Origin: Betaproteobacteria bacterium
Lineage (GTDB): Bacteria; Pseudomonadota; Gammaproteobacteria; Burkholderiales; Eutrophovitaceae
Assembly (NCBI GenBank): GCA_020354125.1
Contig: CP070643.1
Location: 2,478,488-2,542,487 of the forward strand
Length of the DNA stretch: 64,000 nt
Direction of reading: 5' to 3'
The notes below the pieces were generated by a model. The model worked only from the letters and a program-made list of their open reading frames with translations. It had not been told where the DNA came from and searched no databases. Position 1 is the first letter of the stretch, and the number at the start of each line of letters is the position of its first letter. The translations under genes and the position numbers were made by a program. Shown piece after piece: positions 55,925 through 63,954 of the stretch.

Positions 55925-58300
55925 TTATCGGAACAAGTCCTTGAGACGTTTCTTCAGCTCGTCTTCCGGCTTGGCGCTCGGCGCGGCGTCTTCCTTGGTG
56001 GCATCGCTGTCGTCCTGATTGCCGCCGAGTAGTTGCTCGGTCAACGTCGATTCCAGTTTCTGTTTGAGTTTCTTCTCTTCAGCCTTGAGCCTTTGTTTGG
56101 CCTGCAACTCGATCGCGTCGGAGAACTGCAGTTCATAGTTGAGCGCAGTCAGCGGACCAGTGACGCGAAGCGGAACGGTAAAACCGGCAACATCACTCAA
56201 GTCTTTACCACCCTGCCCCTTGGACGTCGCCACCAGCGAGGTGTTGGCAACGTAATCAATACTACCTTCGACGAGGTTCAGACTGCCGGCACCAGTGAGG
56301 CGTATGAACGGCGAACTAAGCGTCAGGTCATCGTTGCGCGCCTGGCCGTTGTCGATTCGGAAACTTGCTTTCAGTTCGGAAAAGTCGGTTTTCTCAGTCG
56401 GTGACGCTGCCGTTTCTTGATTGCGCTTGAGCGACAGCATGTCCTTCGCGCTGCGCAACGACTGCGCCAGATTGATCCCTTTGACTGCGCCGTCTTTCAG
56501 TTCCACACCGGCATCACCGGTCAACGTCTTGGTCAGTGCACCAACCGTGTCGCCTTGGGCTGTCAAGTCAAGATCAACGCTGCCGCGCCCTTCGAGCAGG
56601 TCCTTATCGAGCGCATCTTGCAGCAATGGTCCGATGGTCACGCCGGAAAGACTCTGCTTGACGGCAAACGCGTTGGTATTGGCATCGGCGGTCACCACAC
56701 TGCGCACCGAGCCGCCATACAACTTGGCGAGTAGTGGATTGATTTCCACTTTGCCGTCTCTTGCTTTCAGAGTAATGCGTACGTCCGAGAGTTTTACATT
56801 CGATGCGATCAGGGAGCCGACACGCAGCTTGCCGTCGAGATTGAGTGCCTTGAGCGGCGACAGGTCGATACGTGTTTCGCCTTTTTCACCATCCTCGGCA
56901 GTTGGTTTTTTCTTTTCTTCTTGCTTTGTCTCTTCAGCCGGGCGATATCGATCGAGATTGAGCTTGTCGATCGCGGCGTCAAAACCAATAAACGGTTCGG
57001 CAAACGCCCGAATATTGAATACGCCTTCGATATTCGACTCATCGAAGCGCGTCTTCAGATCGGCCTTAATCACTTCACGCATCACATCGGCATCGACGCT
57101 GCCGGATAGAGGGATCGTCGTGGACTTCATCGGTAACGCCGGTGAGCGCACCTCATACTCTCCAACAATCTTGGTTAGACCAAATCGCTGTTTTTCCAGA
57201 TCACCGGAAACCGGCGTGGACACCCGTCCTTTGACGGTGTTTTCACCTTGCTCCGCATCAAGATCAATGGCCAATTCGTCAATATTCAGCGCGCTTGGCG
57301 AGCCCTTGACCGCCGATAGCCGGATGTCTGCGTCCGCCCGCATTTCCGGGCCACGTGCTTGAACCACTGCCGTAATTACGTCACCGGCGGCTTCGTCTTG
57401 CGAAATGGCAAGACGCGGCGCGCCGATCGTCGCACTGAACGTATTGCCTGCCTGCGCTCCCGAAACTTTCACGTTCAGCGCGCTGACCGCGGTTTTTTGC
57501 GTCGCAGGTTGCGCTTCGACATCGGATGCCGAGACCGTGAGCTTCAGATCGCTGATGGTTGCCGCAAGGCCTTCAGCGCCGGCTTGCAGATCGGTGACTT
57601 TAAATAGCTGCGCCGCGGTATCCGCTTCCAGCACGCCGGACGCATGTGTGCGTAGATCCAGCTGCGGCTTGTCAGCGCGTACCACAGCGCTGTATTCAAA
57701 CGGCGTCGGCACGCTCTCGGCAACACGTCCCGTCTGCAGATCGAGTTCGGACACTTCATAGGAGGCGTCGGCCTGTTCGTCACGGTAAGAGAATGTCCCG
57801 TTCCGGATGCGCACACCTTGCACATCCAGTGTCATCGCCGGCCCTGCGGCTTCGCCACTTTCGTCCCCCGCTGTTTCTTCTGTTGCCGCTTCGTCCGCTT
57901 CAGCCGGCTTTGTCAGATCATCAATGTTGGTGCTTCCGTCAGCGCGCTTGATCAGACGCGCCCGCAAGCCGTCAATCACGATCTCGTCGACAACGATCTG
58001 CTTCGACAGCAATGGCAACAGCGCCAGCGCCACGCGCAGATCATCTACGCCAGCGAACTCAGTTTCCGAGTCGCGCTCGGACAATTGCGTTGGTCCCAGA
58101 CTGACCCCAATTTTCGGGAAGAAAGTCAGGCTGATGTCGCCCTCGATGTTCAGGGTACGGCCAGTCTCCTCCTTAACCAGCGCGACGACGTCGCCCTTGT
58201 ATTCATTGGGATCGAATGTCGCTGCGATATACGCAAAAGCAGCGCCGACCAACGCGACCAACACGATCAAGGCATATAAACCGTACTTGAGATACTTCAC
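55925..58300 (-). CDS. asmA: AsmA-family envelope protein
   Basis: 791 residues. An N-terminal helix at about 5-26 anchors a very large periplasmic beta-rich domain. The start has the AsmA pattern FDPNEYKGDVVALVKEETGRTLNIEGDISLTFFPKIGVSLG (seen in parts), the end has the AsmA C-terminal repeat domain GSLNLVEGSIDYVANTSL, and the tail is charged. AsmA proteins are proposed bridge-like lipid transporters to the outer membrane. The GTG start 58300 has AAGGAG about 9 bases upstream. In an operon with mutY, as in Pseudomonas. Confidence 0.92.
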   Translation of the reverse strand: MKYLKYGLYALIVLVALVGAAFAYIAATFDPNEYKGDVVALVKEETGRTLNIEGDISLTFFPKIGVSLGPTQLSERDSETEFAGVDDLRVALALLPLLSKQIVVDEIVIDGLRARLIKRADGSTNIDDLTKPAEADEAATEETAGDESGEAAGPAMTLDVQGVRIRNGTFSYRDEQADASYEVSELDLQTGRVAESVPTPFEYSAVVRADKPQLDLRTHASGVLEADTAAQLFKVTDLQAGAEGLAATISDLKLTVSASDVEAQPATQKTAVSALNVKVSGAQAGNTFSATIGAPRLAISQDEAAGDVITAVVQARGPEMRADADIRLSAVKGSPSALNIDELAIDLDAEQGENTVKGRVSTPVSGDLEKQRFGLTKIVGEYEVRSPALPMKSTTIPLSGSVDADVMREVIKADLKTRFDESNIEGVFNIRAFAEPFIGFDAAIDKLNLDRYRPAEETKQEEKKKPTAEDGEKGETRIDLSPLKALNLDGKLRVGSLIASNVKLSDVRITLKARDGKVEINPLLAKLYGGSVRSVVTADANTNAFAVKQSLSGVTIGPLLQDALDKDLLEGRGSVDLDLTAQGDTVGALTKTLTGDAGVELKDGAVKGINLAQSLRSAKDMLSLKRNQETAASPTEKTDFSELKASFRIDNGQARNDDLTLSSPFIRLTGAGSLNLVEGSIDYVANTSLVATSKGQGGKDLSDVAGFTVPLRVTGPLTALNYELQFSDAIELQAKQRLKAEEKKLKQKLESTLTEQLLGGNQDDSDATKEDAAPSAKPEDELKKRLKDLFR

Positions 58301-58683
58301 TTGTGCGAACTCCTTCTCTTGCGGGCGACAGCTCCATGCCAGACCACGACAGAACTCTCAAAATTGGCTTGAAGCCCCCCCCGACGTAGCCTCGCAACCT
58401 GCAAGGGTACTATTATCACCTTACCGCGGGCTGGCCGCGCACCACTCTTGCCGCCTTCGCCCGTTCATTGATTCAGGTCACAAAAGAACCGAAGCAGAAC
58501 AGACGGAAACTTGGCGTATTGGAGATGACCCAACTTTCAGGGAAGGGGATTCAGATGCCAAAGTCCGATTTGAACCAAATTGAAAGCCTCAACGGCATGG
58601 ACGCGGCTTGGCGAGACGACCAACGATCCGATCAATTGCTTAACTGTCGCTGAGCGGGCTAACCAACACAGGCCAGAAGTTTA
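58301..58683. other. Intergenic region between asmA and the DUF1622 pair
   Basis: 383 bases of divergent spacer. It must hold promoters for asmA and for the DUF1622 genes, but no clear -35/-10 pair was found. A 61-codon open frame at 58468-58653 has no family resemblance or convincing ribosome site and is not called. A run of nine C (58376-58384 region) is present. Confidence 0.4.
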
Positions 58684-59058
58684 ATGGGAACCATCGAGCA
58701 CATCCGCGAAGGGCTGGAGATCGCCGTCGGCATCATCGAGCTCTTTGCGGTGCTGGTGATCGTGAGCGGCTTCATCCGCGCTTCAGTGGCCTACACACTT
58801 ACCCGGCGTGCCACCGACCGCGAGAAAGCGTTTGTGGCGTTTCGTTCACGCCTCGGCATGAACATGCTGCTGGGGCTGGAGATCCTCGTCATCTCCGACG
58901 TGATCGAATCGATAACGGTGGAGCCATCTTACATGTCATTGACCGTTCTGGCCTTTCTTGTTGCCTTGCGCACCATCGTGAGCTGGACCACCAGTTTGCA
59001 GCTGGAGGGCCGCTGGCCGTGGCAACCTGACACCGGAGGAGACAAAACCGATGCATGA
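58684..59058 (+). CDS. DUF1622 family membrane protein (first of a tandem pair)
   Basis: 124 residues with three predicted helices (about 12-35, 57-75 and 82-98) and a basic loop YTLTRRATDREKAFVAFRSRLG between the first two. It ends with the family signature RTIVSWTTSLQLEGRWPWQ. Function is unknown. The next gene is a paralogue sharing this C-terminal signature and overlaps it by eight bases, so the two products may form a hetero-oligomer. Confidence 0.82.
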   Translation: MGTIEHIREGLEIAVGIIELFAVLVIVSGFIRASVAYTLTRRATDREKAFVAFRSRLGMNMLLGLEILVISDVIESITVEPSYMSLTVLAFLVALRTIVSWTTSLQLEGRWPWQPDTGGDKTDA

Positions 59059-59395
59059 CGTCATGACCGGCCCGGTTCACATGGTGATTGTGATTCTGGA
59101 ACTGGCCGCCGCCGCGCTGTTGATCCTGGGCTTCGTACTTGCCACGGTGTTCTGGTTTCGAAGAGTGCTGCGCGGTGACTCGGGTGCCCGGCACTCCTAT
59201 CGCCGCGCGTTGGGTCGGGTGACCCTCATCGGTCTGGACGTTTTGGTGGCGGCGACGATCGTCAAGACCATCACGCTCGAACCAACTGCGGAGAGCATGG
59301 GACTGCTGGTCTTCATGGTTGCCATCCGTGTGGCCATGACCTGGACCACTAGCCTTGAGATCAACGGCCGCTGGCCGTGGCAGAGGTCGAGGTAG
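59051..59395 (+). CDS. DUF1622 family membrane protein (second of a tandem pair)
   Basis: 114 residues with the same plan as the preceding gene: three helices, a charged loop (RRVLRGDSGARHSYRRALGR) and the end RVAMTWTTSLEINGRWPWQ. Conserved features of both copies are the LGLxxLVxxxIxxxITxEP-like second helix and the WTTSL...GRWPW tail. Overlap of eight bases with its paralogue implies coupled translation. No function is known. Confidence 0.82.
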   Translation: MHDVMTGPVHMVIVILELAAAALLILGFVLATVFWFRRVLRGDSGARHSYRRALGRVTLIGLDVLVAATIVKTITLEPTAESMGLLVFMVAIRVAMTWTTSLEINGRWPWQRSR

Positions 59396-59406
59396 GGATC
59401 ACTCAA

Positions 59407-59472
59407 GACCGCCCTCCGGGCGTCCTTCGCGAGCCGTGCTCGCTTGTCGAACCCAGTGGCTTCTCACCCGTC
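59407..59472 (+). repeat. Three-way-junction repeat, copy A
   Basis: Shares the core GACCGCCCTCCGGGCGTCC...GCGAGCCGTGCTCGC...TCGAAC and the trailing CCAGTGGCTTCTCACCCGTC with copy B. The two internal hairpins (GCCC/GGGC and GCGAGC/GCTCGC) are intact, but the left arm of the outer stem is altered (CTCAAGA in place of GTTCGAGA). Confidence 0.85.
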
Positions 59473-59561
59473 CCAACCTGACCTCTCAGGCAACATTTGG
59501 AATGCAAACGGGGTGGGAATGTGATCGGATTGCCTCAGGGCGACCGATCATCTCTCACTGC

Positions 59562-59633
59562 GTTCGAGACCGCCCTTCGGGCGTCCTTCGCGAGCCGTGC
59601 TCGCTTGTCGAACCCAGTGGCTTCTCACCCGTC
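59562..59633 (+). repeat. Three-way-junction repeat, copy B
   Basis: Outer stem GTTCGA/TCGAAC enclosing two hairpins, GCCC-ttc-GGGC and GCGAGC-cgt-GCTCGC. It is preceded by CATCTCTCACTGC, as in copy C, and followed by the CCAGTGGCTTCTCACCCGTC tail, as in copy A. The third base of the first loop differs (C to T) from the other copies. Confidence 0.88.
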
Positions 59634-59642
59634 ACCACTTTC

Positions 59643-59683
59643 AGCTATGACAAAGGACTCCTTGCGAGCCCTTTGTCATAGCT
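59643..59683. repeat. Perfect 14-bp inverted repeat abutting the tRNA 3' end
   Basis: AGCTATGACAAAGG (59643-59656) and its exact reverse complement (59670-59683) with a 13-base loop. It begins at the CCA end of tRNA-Gly. No T-run follows on the minus strand, so it is not a textbook terminator. The loop TCCTTGCGAGCC resembles TCCTTCGCGAGCC in the neighbouring repeats. Confidence 0.85.
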
Positions 59684-59756
59684 GGAGCGGGTGATGGGAA
59701 TCGAACCCACGTTCTTAGCTTGGGAAGCTAATGTTCTACCATTGAACTACACCCGC
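59683..59756 (-). tRNA. tRNA-Gly (anticodon CCC)
   Basis: 74 bases with encoded CCA. Acceptor GCGGGTG pairs with CACCCGC; D-arm GTTCAATGGTAGAAC; anticodon stem TTAGC/GCTAA around loop TTCCCAA (anticodon CCC, reads GGG); T-arm GTGGGTTCGATTCCCAT. It closely matches the E. coli glyU type. A -10-like TAGAAT (59772-59767, minus strand) lies 11 bases upstream of the 5' end. Confidence 0.96.
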
Positions 59757-59855
59757 GACAGCCGCCATTCTAAGTCGGCGGAAGATCAATTAACACTGGG
59801 TGATGGGATTGTGTCCGTCCCGCATTGCCTCTGCGCTACGGCCATCTCTCACTGC

Positions 59856-59907
59856 GTTCGAGACCGCCCTCCGGGCGTCCTTCGCGAGCCGTGCTCGCTT
59901 GTCGAAC
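59856..59907 (+). repeat. Three-way-junction repeat, copy C
   Basis: Complete core with outer stem GTTCGA/TCGAAC and both inner hairpins; it lacks the CCAGTGGCTTCTC tail of copies A and B. Upstream text (ATTGCCTC...CATCTCTCACTGC) also matches the region before copy B, so the full unit is close to 100 bases. Confidence 0.85.
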
Positions 59908-59923
59908 CGACGTTCTCCGGTTT

Positions 59924-59986
59924 GTATGAAGCCGCGTAACGAGCGGCGTGAGTGCAAGGAGCCGCGGAGCGCACGACGAGACATAC
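59924..59986. repeat. Imperfect palindromic element
   Basis: Outer arms GTATG (59924-59928) and CATAC (59982-59986) enclose a hairpin GCCGC/GCGGC (59931-59935 with 59943-59947) and a second GC-rich inverted segment. It lies directly after repeat C and may be another mobile palindromic element. Confidence 0.45.
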
Positions 59987-60064
59987 CAGTTAGGTAGGCG
60001 AGGAGTAAGCGAGCACGCGACACTGCAATCGCGGCGCGTAGTAGCGGATTCAACAAACCGTCAA

Positions 60065-60105
60065 AGCTTGGGAAGCTCTTAGTTCTACCATTGAACTACA
60101 CCCGC
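60065..60105 (-). pseudogene. Decayed partial tRNA-Gly(CCC)
   Basis: The first 23 bases of the intact tRNA-Gly gene and its anticodon segment AGCTTCCCAAGCT are repeated exactly, with five bases (CTAAG) in place of four (CATT) between them. No T-arm or matching 3' acceptor strand follows. The tRNA cannot fold, so this is a 5'-half remnant of a duplicated gene. Confidence 0.85.
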
Positions 60106-60305
60106 GAAATGCTTGCTTTCCCCGGATTTTACAGTCCGGCCGGCGATGGCGGAATGGTGTATGTATCCTCTTGCTCCGACCATTCGTTCATGCGTCCCAG
60201 TCGAATAGGATGATTGTGCCCATTCCGCCCAGGCGCACATCCTGACGCAAGCCATGCGGAAATGACAAAGCTATACTGCCACTGATTTACTTGTCGAGCA
60301 TTTGA

Positions 60306-61163
60306 ATGGAAACCGTCTCCAGGGTCCTGAACACGACCGTCTTTTCAATGGGTGATGGACCCGGCATCACCGTGCTGCAAATCGCGATTGCGTTACTGAC
60401 ACTTCTGATCGGATTCTGGCTGGCACGCGGGGCGGAGCGCGCGCTGAGCAAGCGGCTCGAGCAACGAAATGTGGACGCCAGCGTCGTTCAGCCCATCCGA
60501 CGATTGTTCTATATCGTCGTCATCGTCGTCCTTTTCTTCACCACGCTAGGCCTTCTCGGCATTCCGCTGGCTGCGTTTGCCTTTGTTACCGGCGCCATTG
60601 CCATTGGCGTTGGCTTCGGCGCAAAGAACATCATCAATAACTTTATCAGTGGCTGGATCCTGATGTGGGAACGCCCGATTCGAATTGGCGACTTCCTGGA
60701 ACTGGGCAATATGCTGGGCACGGTCGAATCGATTCACACACGCTTTACGCGCCTGCGGCGCATCGATGGCGTACGCATGATGATTCCGAACAGCCAGCTA
60801 CTGGAGAATACGGTCGTCAACTGGACCATTGTCGACCGACAACTCCGCTCCTCTGTGCGCGTCGGCGTTCGCTACGGATCCGACGTTCAGAAGGTCAGGC
60901 GTCTACTCGATGAGATTCTTGCCAACAATCCGGATATTCTCGAAGATCCCGCCCCGGTGGTCATATTCGAAGATTTCGGAGATTCCGCCCTGATATTCGA
61001 CGCCTTCTTCTGGATCGAATCGACAAAAGAGCGCACCCTACGTGGGGTGCGCAGCGCGCTGCGATTTGAAATCGACAGGGTGTTCAAGGAAAACGACCTC
61101 GTTATTGCCTTCCCGCAACGAGACATTCACGTCGATGGCTCGTTGAAACTCGAGAAACCCTGA
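60306..61163 (+). CDS. mscS: Small-conductance mechanosensitive channel (MscS family)
   Basis: Tension-gated inner-membrane channel protecting against osmotic downshock. 285 residues: three N-terminal helices (about 22-40, 60-82 and 86-113), the pore helix with FVTGAIAIGVGFGAKNIINNFISG, then a cytoplasmic beta domain (RPIRIGDFLELG, MIPNSQLLENTVVNW) and the alpha/beta vestibule. Length and layout match E. coli MscS. It stands alone. Confidence 0.92.
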   Translation: METVSRVLNTTVFSMGDGPGITVLQIAIALLTLLIGFWLARGAERALSKRLEQRNVDASVVQPIRRLFYIVVIVVLFFTTLGLLGIPLAAFAFVTGAIAIGVGFGAKNIINNFISGWILMWERPIRIGDFLELGNMLGTVESIHTRFTRLRRIDGVRMMIPNSQLLENTVVNWTIVDRQLRSSVRVGVRYGSDVQKVRRLLDEILANNPDILEDPAPVVIFEDFGDSALIFDAFFWIESTKERTLRGVRSALRFEIDRVFKENDLVIAFPQRDIHVDGSLKLEKP

Positions 61164-61231
61164 CAAGGGAAACCATTTCGCGACTTCTGCGTCCCAATTC
61201 TGTCTTTCAGGCATTCACTCGCCTGTGAAGC

Positions 61232-61873
61232 CTAGCTTTTCAGATACACCTCGTCGTCGAAACTCGGAATCCACTCTGGCCTGAAGACGACCAGTCCTGT
61301 GACGATCAGACCGTTGATGAACGCCTCGGGAAACATCATCAGCGGCAGAACCGACAGGTAGCTTTGCCGCAACTGAAGTAGTGACATCTGTTCGAGTCCG
61401 AGCAGCAGCAGGCTGTTGACTGCCATCGCCGCCAGCATCGCGGCCGCAGCGCCGAAGAATGCGACCACGAAGATATAGATGAACGGGTTCGGCGGCAGAT
61501 AGCGCTGGCTTGCCAGCAGCATTAACCGGGTCAACAGGATCGGCACCACACCCAGCGCGAGAAAACTACCCGGCCACGACTGCCAACCTTCTGCACCGGT
61601 GACGCACATCGCGCCCGTCAGGATGGCCGCGGCGATGATGGCGAGTGGCACGCCGAACATCAAGGTCAGTGTCGTCAAGCACAGGAAGTGCATTGGTACC
61701 GCCGGCAGGATTCCCACGCGCAACTGCCAAATAAAGAACACCGCAACGCAAGCACCGAAAAAGACGTGCTGAAAGCCGGTGTCGCGAAACTGGCCCCAGG
61801 GAGCTCTCGCCAACGCCAAGACAGTTACGGCAATGGCAATGGTGGACAGGAAGAGGAAGGGGACCATGCTCAC
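61232..61873 (-). CDS. Polytopic membrane protein, COG3235/CbiM-like
   Basis: 213 residues with six to seven helices. The region HFLCLTTLTLMFGVPLAIIAA and the TGAEGWQSWPGSFLALGVVP loop fit the family of predicted energy-coupling-factor permeases related to CbiM, but the N-terminal MHI motif for metal binding is not present in its usual form. Start is GTG 61873 or ATG 61867. No ATPase or other ECF subunit is nearby, so transport function is uncertain. Confidence 0.65.
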   Translation of the reverse strand: MSMVPFLFLSTIAIAVTVLALARAPWGQFRDTGFQHVFFGACVAVFFIWQLRVGILPAVPMHFLCLTTLTLMFGVPLAIIAAAILTGAMCVTGAEGWQSWPGSFLALGVVPILLTRLMLLASQRYLPPNPFIYIFVVAFFGAAAAMLAAMAVNSLLLLGLEQMSLLQLRQSYLSVLPLMMFPEAFINGLIVTGLVVFRPEWIPSFDDEVYLKS

Positions 61874-61935
61874 GACGACTCGGGCTGAAATGGGAAATTG
61901 GATTTCACCAATAGACAGCGAATCGTTCGATCAAT

Positions 61936-63378
61936 TCAAGGATACGTTGGTGGCTGGTATGGATCCGGAGCACCTGCGGCGATTGGCGGATACTTCTGCA
62001 ACGACGCAACATGCTCAGTCAACAGGCCCAATGCCGCCTTCGGTACCCAGGTGTGTGGGAACAGCACATTGTCGACCTCGCGGGGATCGTTCATGAGATT
62101 GTAGAGACGCGGCATGGTATACGCACGCAACACGCCATTCCAGCCCGTCTGCTCCTTGAAATGGAGTTTCCAATTGCGCCATTTCAACCCGAAGACATCG
62201 TTGCCCATGTAAACGACAAAGCCCTCACGTCCTGATTTTTTCTGCTTGCCGAGGAGAAAATCGCTCATGTCGATGCCATCGATGACGCGGTCTTCGGGCA
62301 CCTTGCCACCGGCAACACTGGCCAAGGTCGGGAAAAGATCCATGGCGTGCACGATTTCATCGCTCTCGCCACCCGCCTTGATCTTCGCGGGCCAGCGCAC
62401 GGCAAACGGGACACGAAGCGCGCCCTCGTAGCCGGTAAACAAGGTTGAACGCCAAGGTCCCGCAGAGCCATGTATCGCCGTCTCTAACGTCATGGACGTT
62501 TCGCCGGCACTGAGTGCCTCCGGGCCGTTATCGGCCGTGAAGATGAAGATCGTTTCCTCAGCGATACCCAGATCATCGAGGGTATCGAGCAATTCACCCA
62601 CGTAGCTGTCGATCTGCATCAGGAGGTCGCCCCACAGACCATTGCCGCTTTTTCCCTCGAAATCGGGGTGGGGCATGGTCGGAAAATGCGTGGCCGTATA
62701 AGGCAAGTAGACGAAGAACGGCTTGTTCGACCGGGCTTGCCGTTTCATGAAGCTGATGGCCCGGTCGGTCAGATCGCGGTCGATCAGCGGCCGGTACTCA
62801 AGCCGGTATGGCCGAACTTTCCGTGGCGCGCGACCCTTGCGACCTTCCATGACATAGGTCTCGGCAACACCACTCTCGGCAAAGCCGGGCAGCGAAGAGT
62901 AGGTCGACTCGTCAGTGGAATTGGGCACGCCATACCATTCATCGAATCCCTGGTCGGTGGGAAACCGTCCCTTGGTCCTGCCGAGGTGCCACTTGCCAAA
63001 CATACCGGTCGCGTAACCAGCATCCGAGAGCATTTCGGCCATCGTCACTTCCCACTGCACCAAGCCGTAAATGCCTTCGCCGATGGGGACAGTACCGTTG
63101 CCGCTGCGGATCGCGTAGCGGCCTGTCATGAGTGCCGAGCGGGACGGGGTGCACTGCACTTCGACATTGAAATTGGTCAGGCGCAGCCCTTCAGCCGCAA
63201 TCTGGTCGAGTCTGGGTGTCGCCGCGCCGCGGATGATGCCGCCGCCGTTGAAACCGGGTTCACCCCAGCCAAAATTGTCCATGAATACCAGGACGATGTT
63301 TGGTTTGTCCTGCGCAAGGGCAACGGAACTTCCAAGACACAGGATGAGTGCGGCAAGAACTCTGTTCAACGGAAGCAT
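61936..63378 (-). CDS. Periplasmic type I sulfatase
   Basis: 480 residues from ATG 63378. The signal peptide ends near SVALA (residue 22). The catalytic motif CTPSRSALMTGR has C76, which must be converted to formylglycine. Metal-site text is FMDNFGWGEPG and FTADNGPEA. The fold and motifs put it with arylsulfatase A-like enzymes; the substrate cannot be told. AGGAG lies 11 bases before the start. No maturase gene is in the window. The gene stands alone between mscS/COG3235 and thiS. Confidence 0.9.
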   Translation of the reverse strand: MLPLNRVLAALILCLGSSVALAQDKPNIVLVFMDNFGWGEPGFNGGGIIRGAATPRLDQIAAEGLRLTNFNVEVQCTPSRSALMTGRYAIRSGNGTVPIGEGIYGLVQWEVTMAEMLSDAGYATGMFGKWHLGRTKGRFPTDQGFDEWYGVPNSTDESTYSSLPGFAESGVAETYVMEGRKGRAPRKVRPYRLEYRPLIDRDLTDRAISFMKRQARSNKPFFVYLPYTATHFPTMPHPDFEGKSGNGLWGDLLMQIDSYVGELLDTLDDLGIAEETIFIFTADNGPEALSAGETSMTLETAIHGSAGPWRSTLFTGYEGALRVPFAVRWPAKIKAGGESDEIVHAMDLFPTLASVAGGKVPEDRVIDGIDMSDFLLGKQKKSGREGFVVYMGNDVFGLKWRNWKLHFKEQTGWNGVLRAYTMPRLYNLMNDPREVDNVLFPHTWVPKAALGLLTEHVASLQKYPPIAAGAPDPYQPPTYP

Positions 63379-63679
63379 GCGGAACTGTCTCCTATAGCAA
63401 ACATCAACCAAACCGGATCGTAAAGCATTACCGGCATGATCGCCCGGGCGGCCGAAGAAAGTCAGACCAGAACTTCGGATACCCGGAAAGCTTCTCGCAG
63501 TCAGCTCGTTATGCCAGGCTAATGTGCTCGTGACTCAGCTCGTCGAAACATCGCGGAGTGGTTCATCACTTTTTAGTGGAGAACTTCGCAGCAATGTATG
63601 AAGGCGCCCTCCTGCCAATGAACAACAACCGCGTGATAACATGGATAGTCACCAAAGCTGAACTCGCGCATGGAAATCA
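63379..63679. other. Intergenic region between sulfatase and thiS
   Basis: 301 bases of divergent spacer. No gene or RNA was recognised; in particular no thi-box (TPP riboswitch) core was seen before thiS. CTGCCA-N17-GATAAC (63612-63640) is a weak candidate promoter for thiS. Confidence 0.4.
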
Positions 63680-63883
63680 ATGATTGCGCTAAATGTAAAC
63701 GGAAACCGCGAGCAGTTTGAAGCAGCGATGAAGGTCGCAGACCTGGTGCGCAGCCTCGGACTGGAAGGAAAACGCCTTGCGGTCGAACGCAATGGCGAGA
63801 TCGTGCCGCGTAGCGATTATGCGGCGGTTGAACTGACGGACGGTGACGCCATCGAGATCGTGGTGGCCGTCGGTGGAGGGTAA
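63680..63883 (+). CDS. thiS: Sulfur carrier protein ThiS
   Basis: 67-residue ubiquitin-like protein that carries sulfur as a C-terminal thiocarboxylate for thiazole formation in thiamine synthesis. It ends VAVGGG, the di-glycine tail needed for adenylation. It is followed after 71 bases by the start of thiG. Confidence 0.94.
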   Translation: MIALNVNGNREQFEAAMKVADLVRSLGLEGKRLAVERNGEIVPRSDYAAVELTDGDAIEIVVAVGGG

Positions 63884-63954
63884 GGCAGGCGACGCGTAGT
63901 TTACGTAAGCGTCTCACGTGATGCACAGCATGTAGGCCGTTGAGTCATAGTCAA

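Noticed and set aside
58468-58653. 61-codon frame in the asmA/DUF1622 spacer
   Set aside because: No convincing ribosome site or family resemblance.
59400-59990. CRISPR array
   Set aside because: Only three unevenly spaced, palindromic repeats with no uniform spacers and no cas genes.
59683-60107. tRNA-Gly and its remnant as attL/attR of an integrated element
   Set aside because: Only 310 bases lie between them, with no integrase, and the duplicated part is the 5' half, not the usual 3' end.
63540-63680. TPP riboswitch before thiS
   Set aside because: No thi-box core (CTGAGA region) was found by eye.
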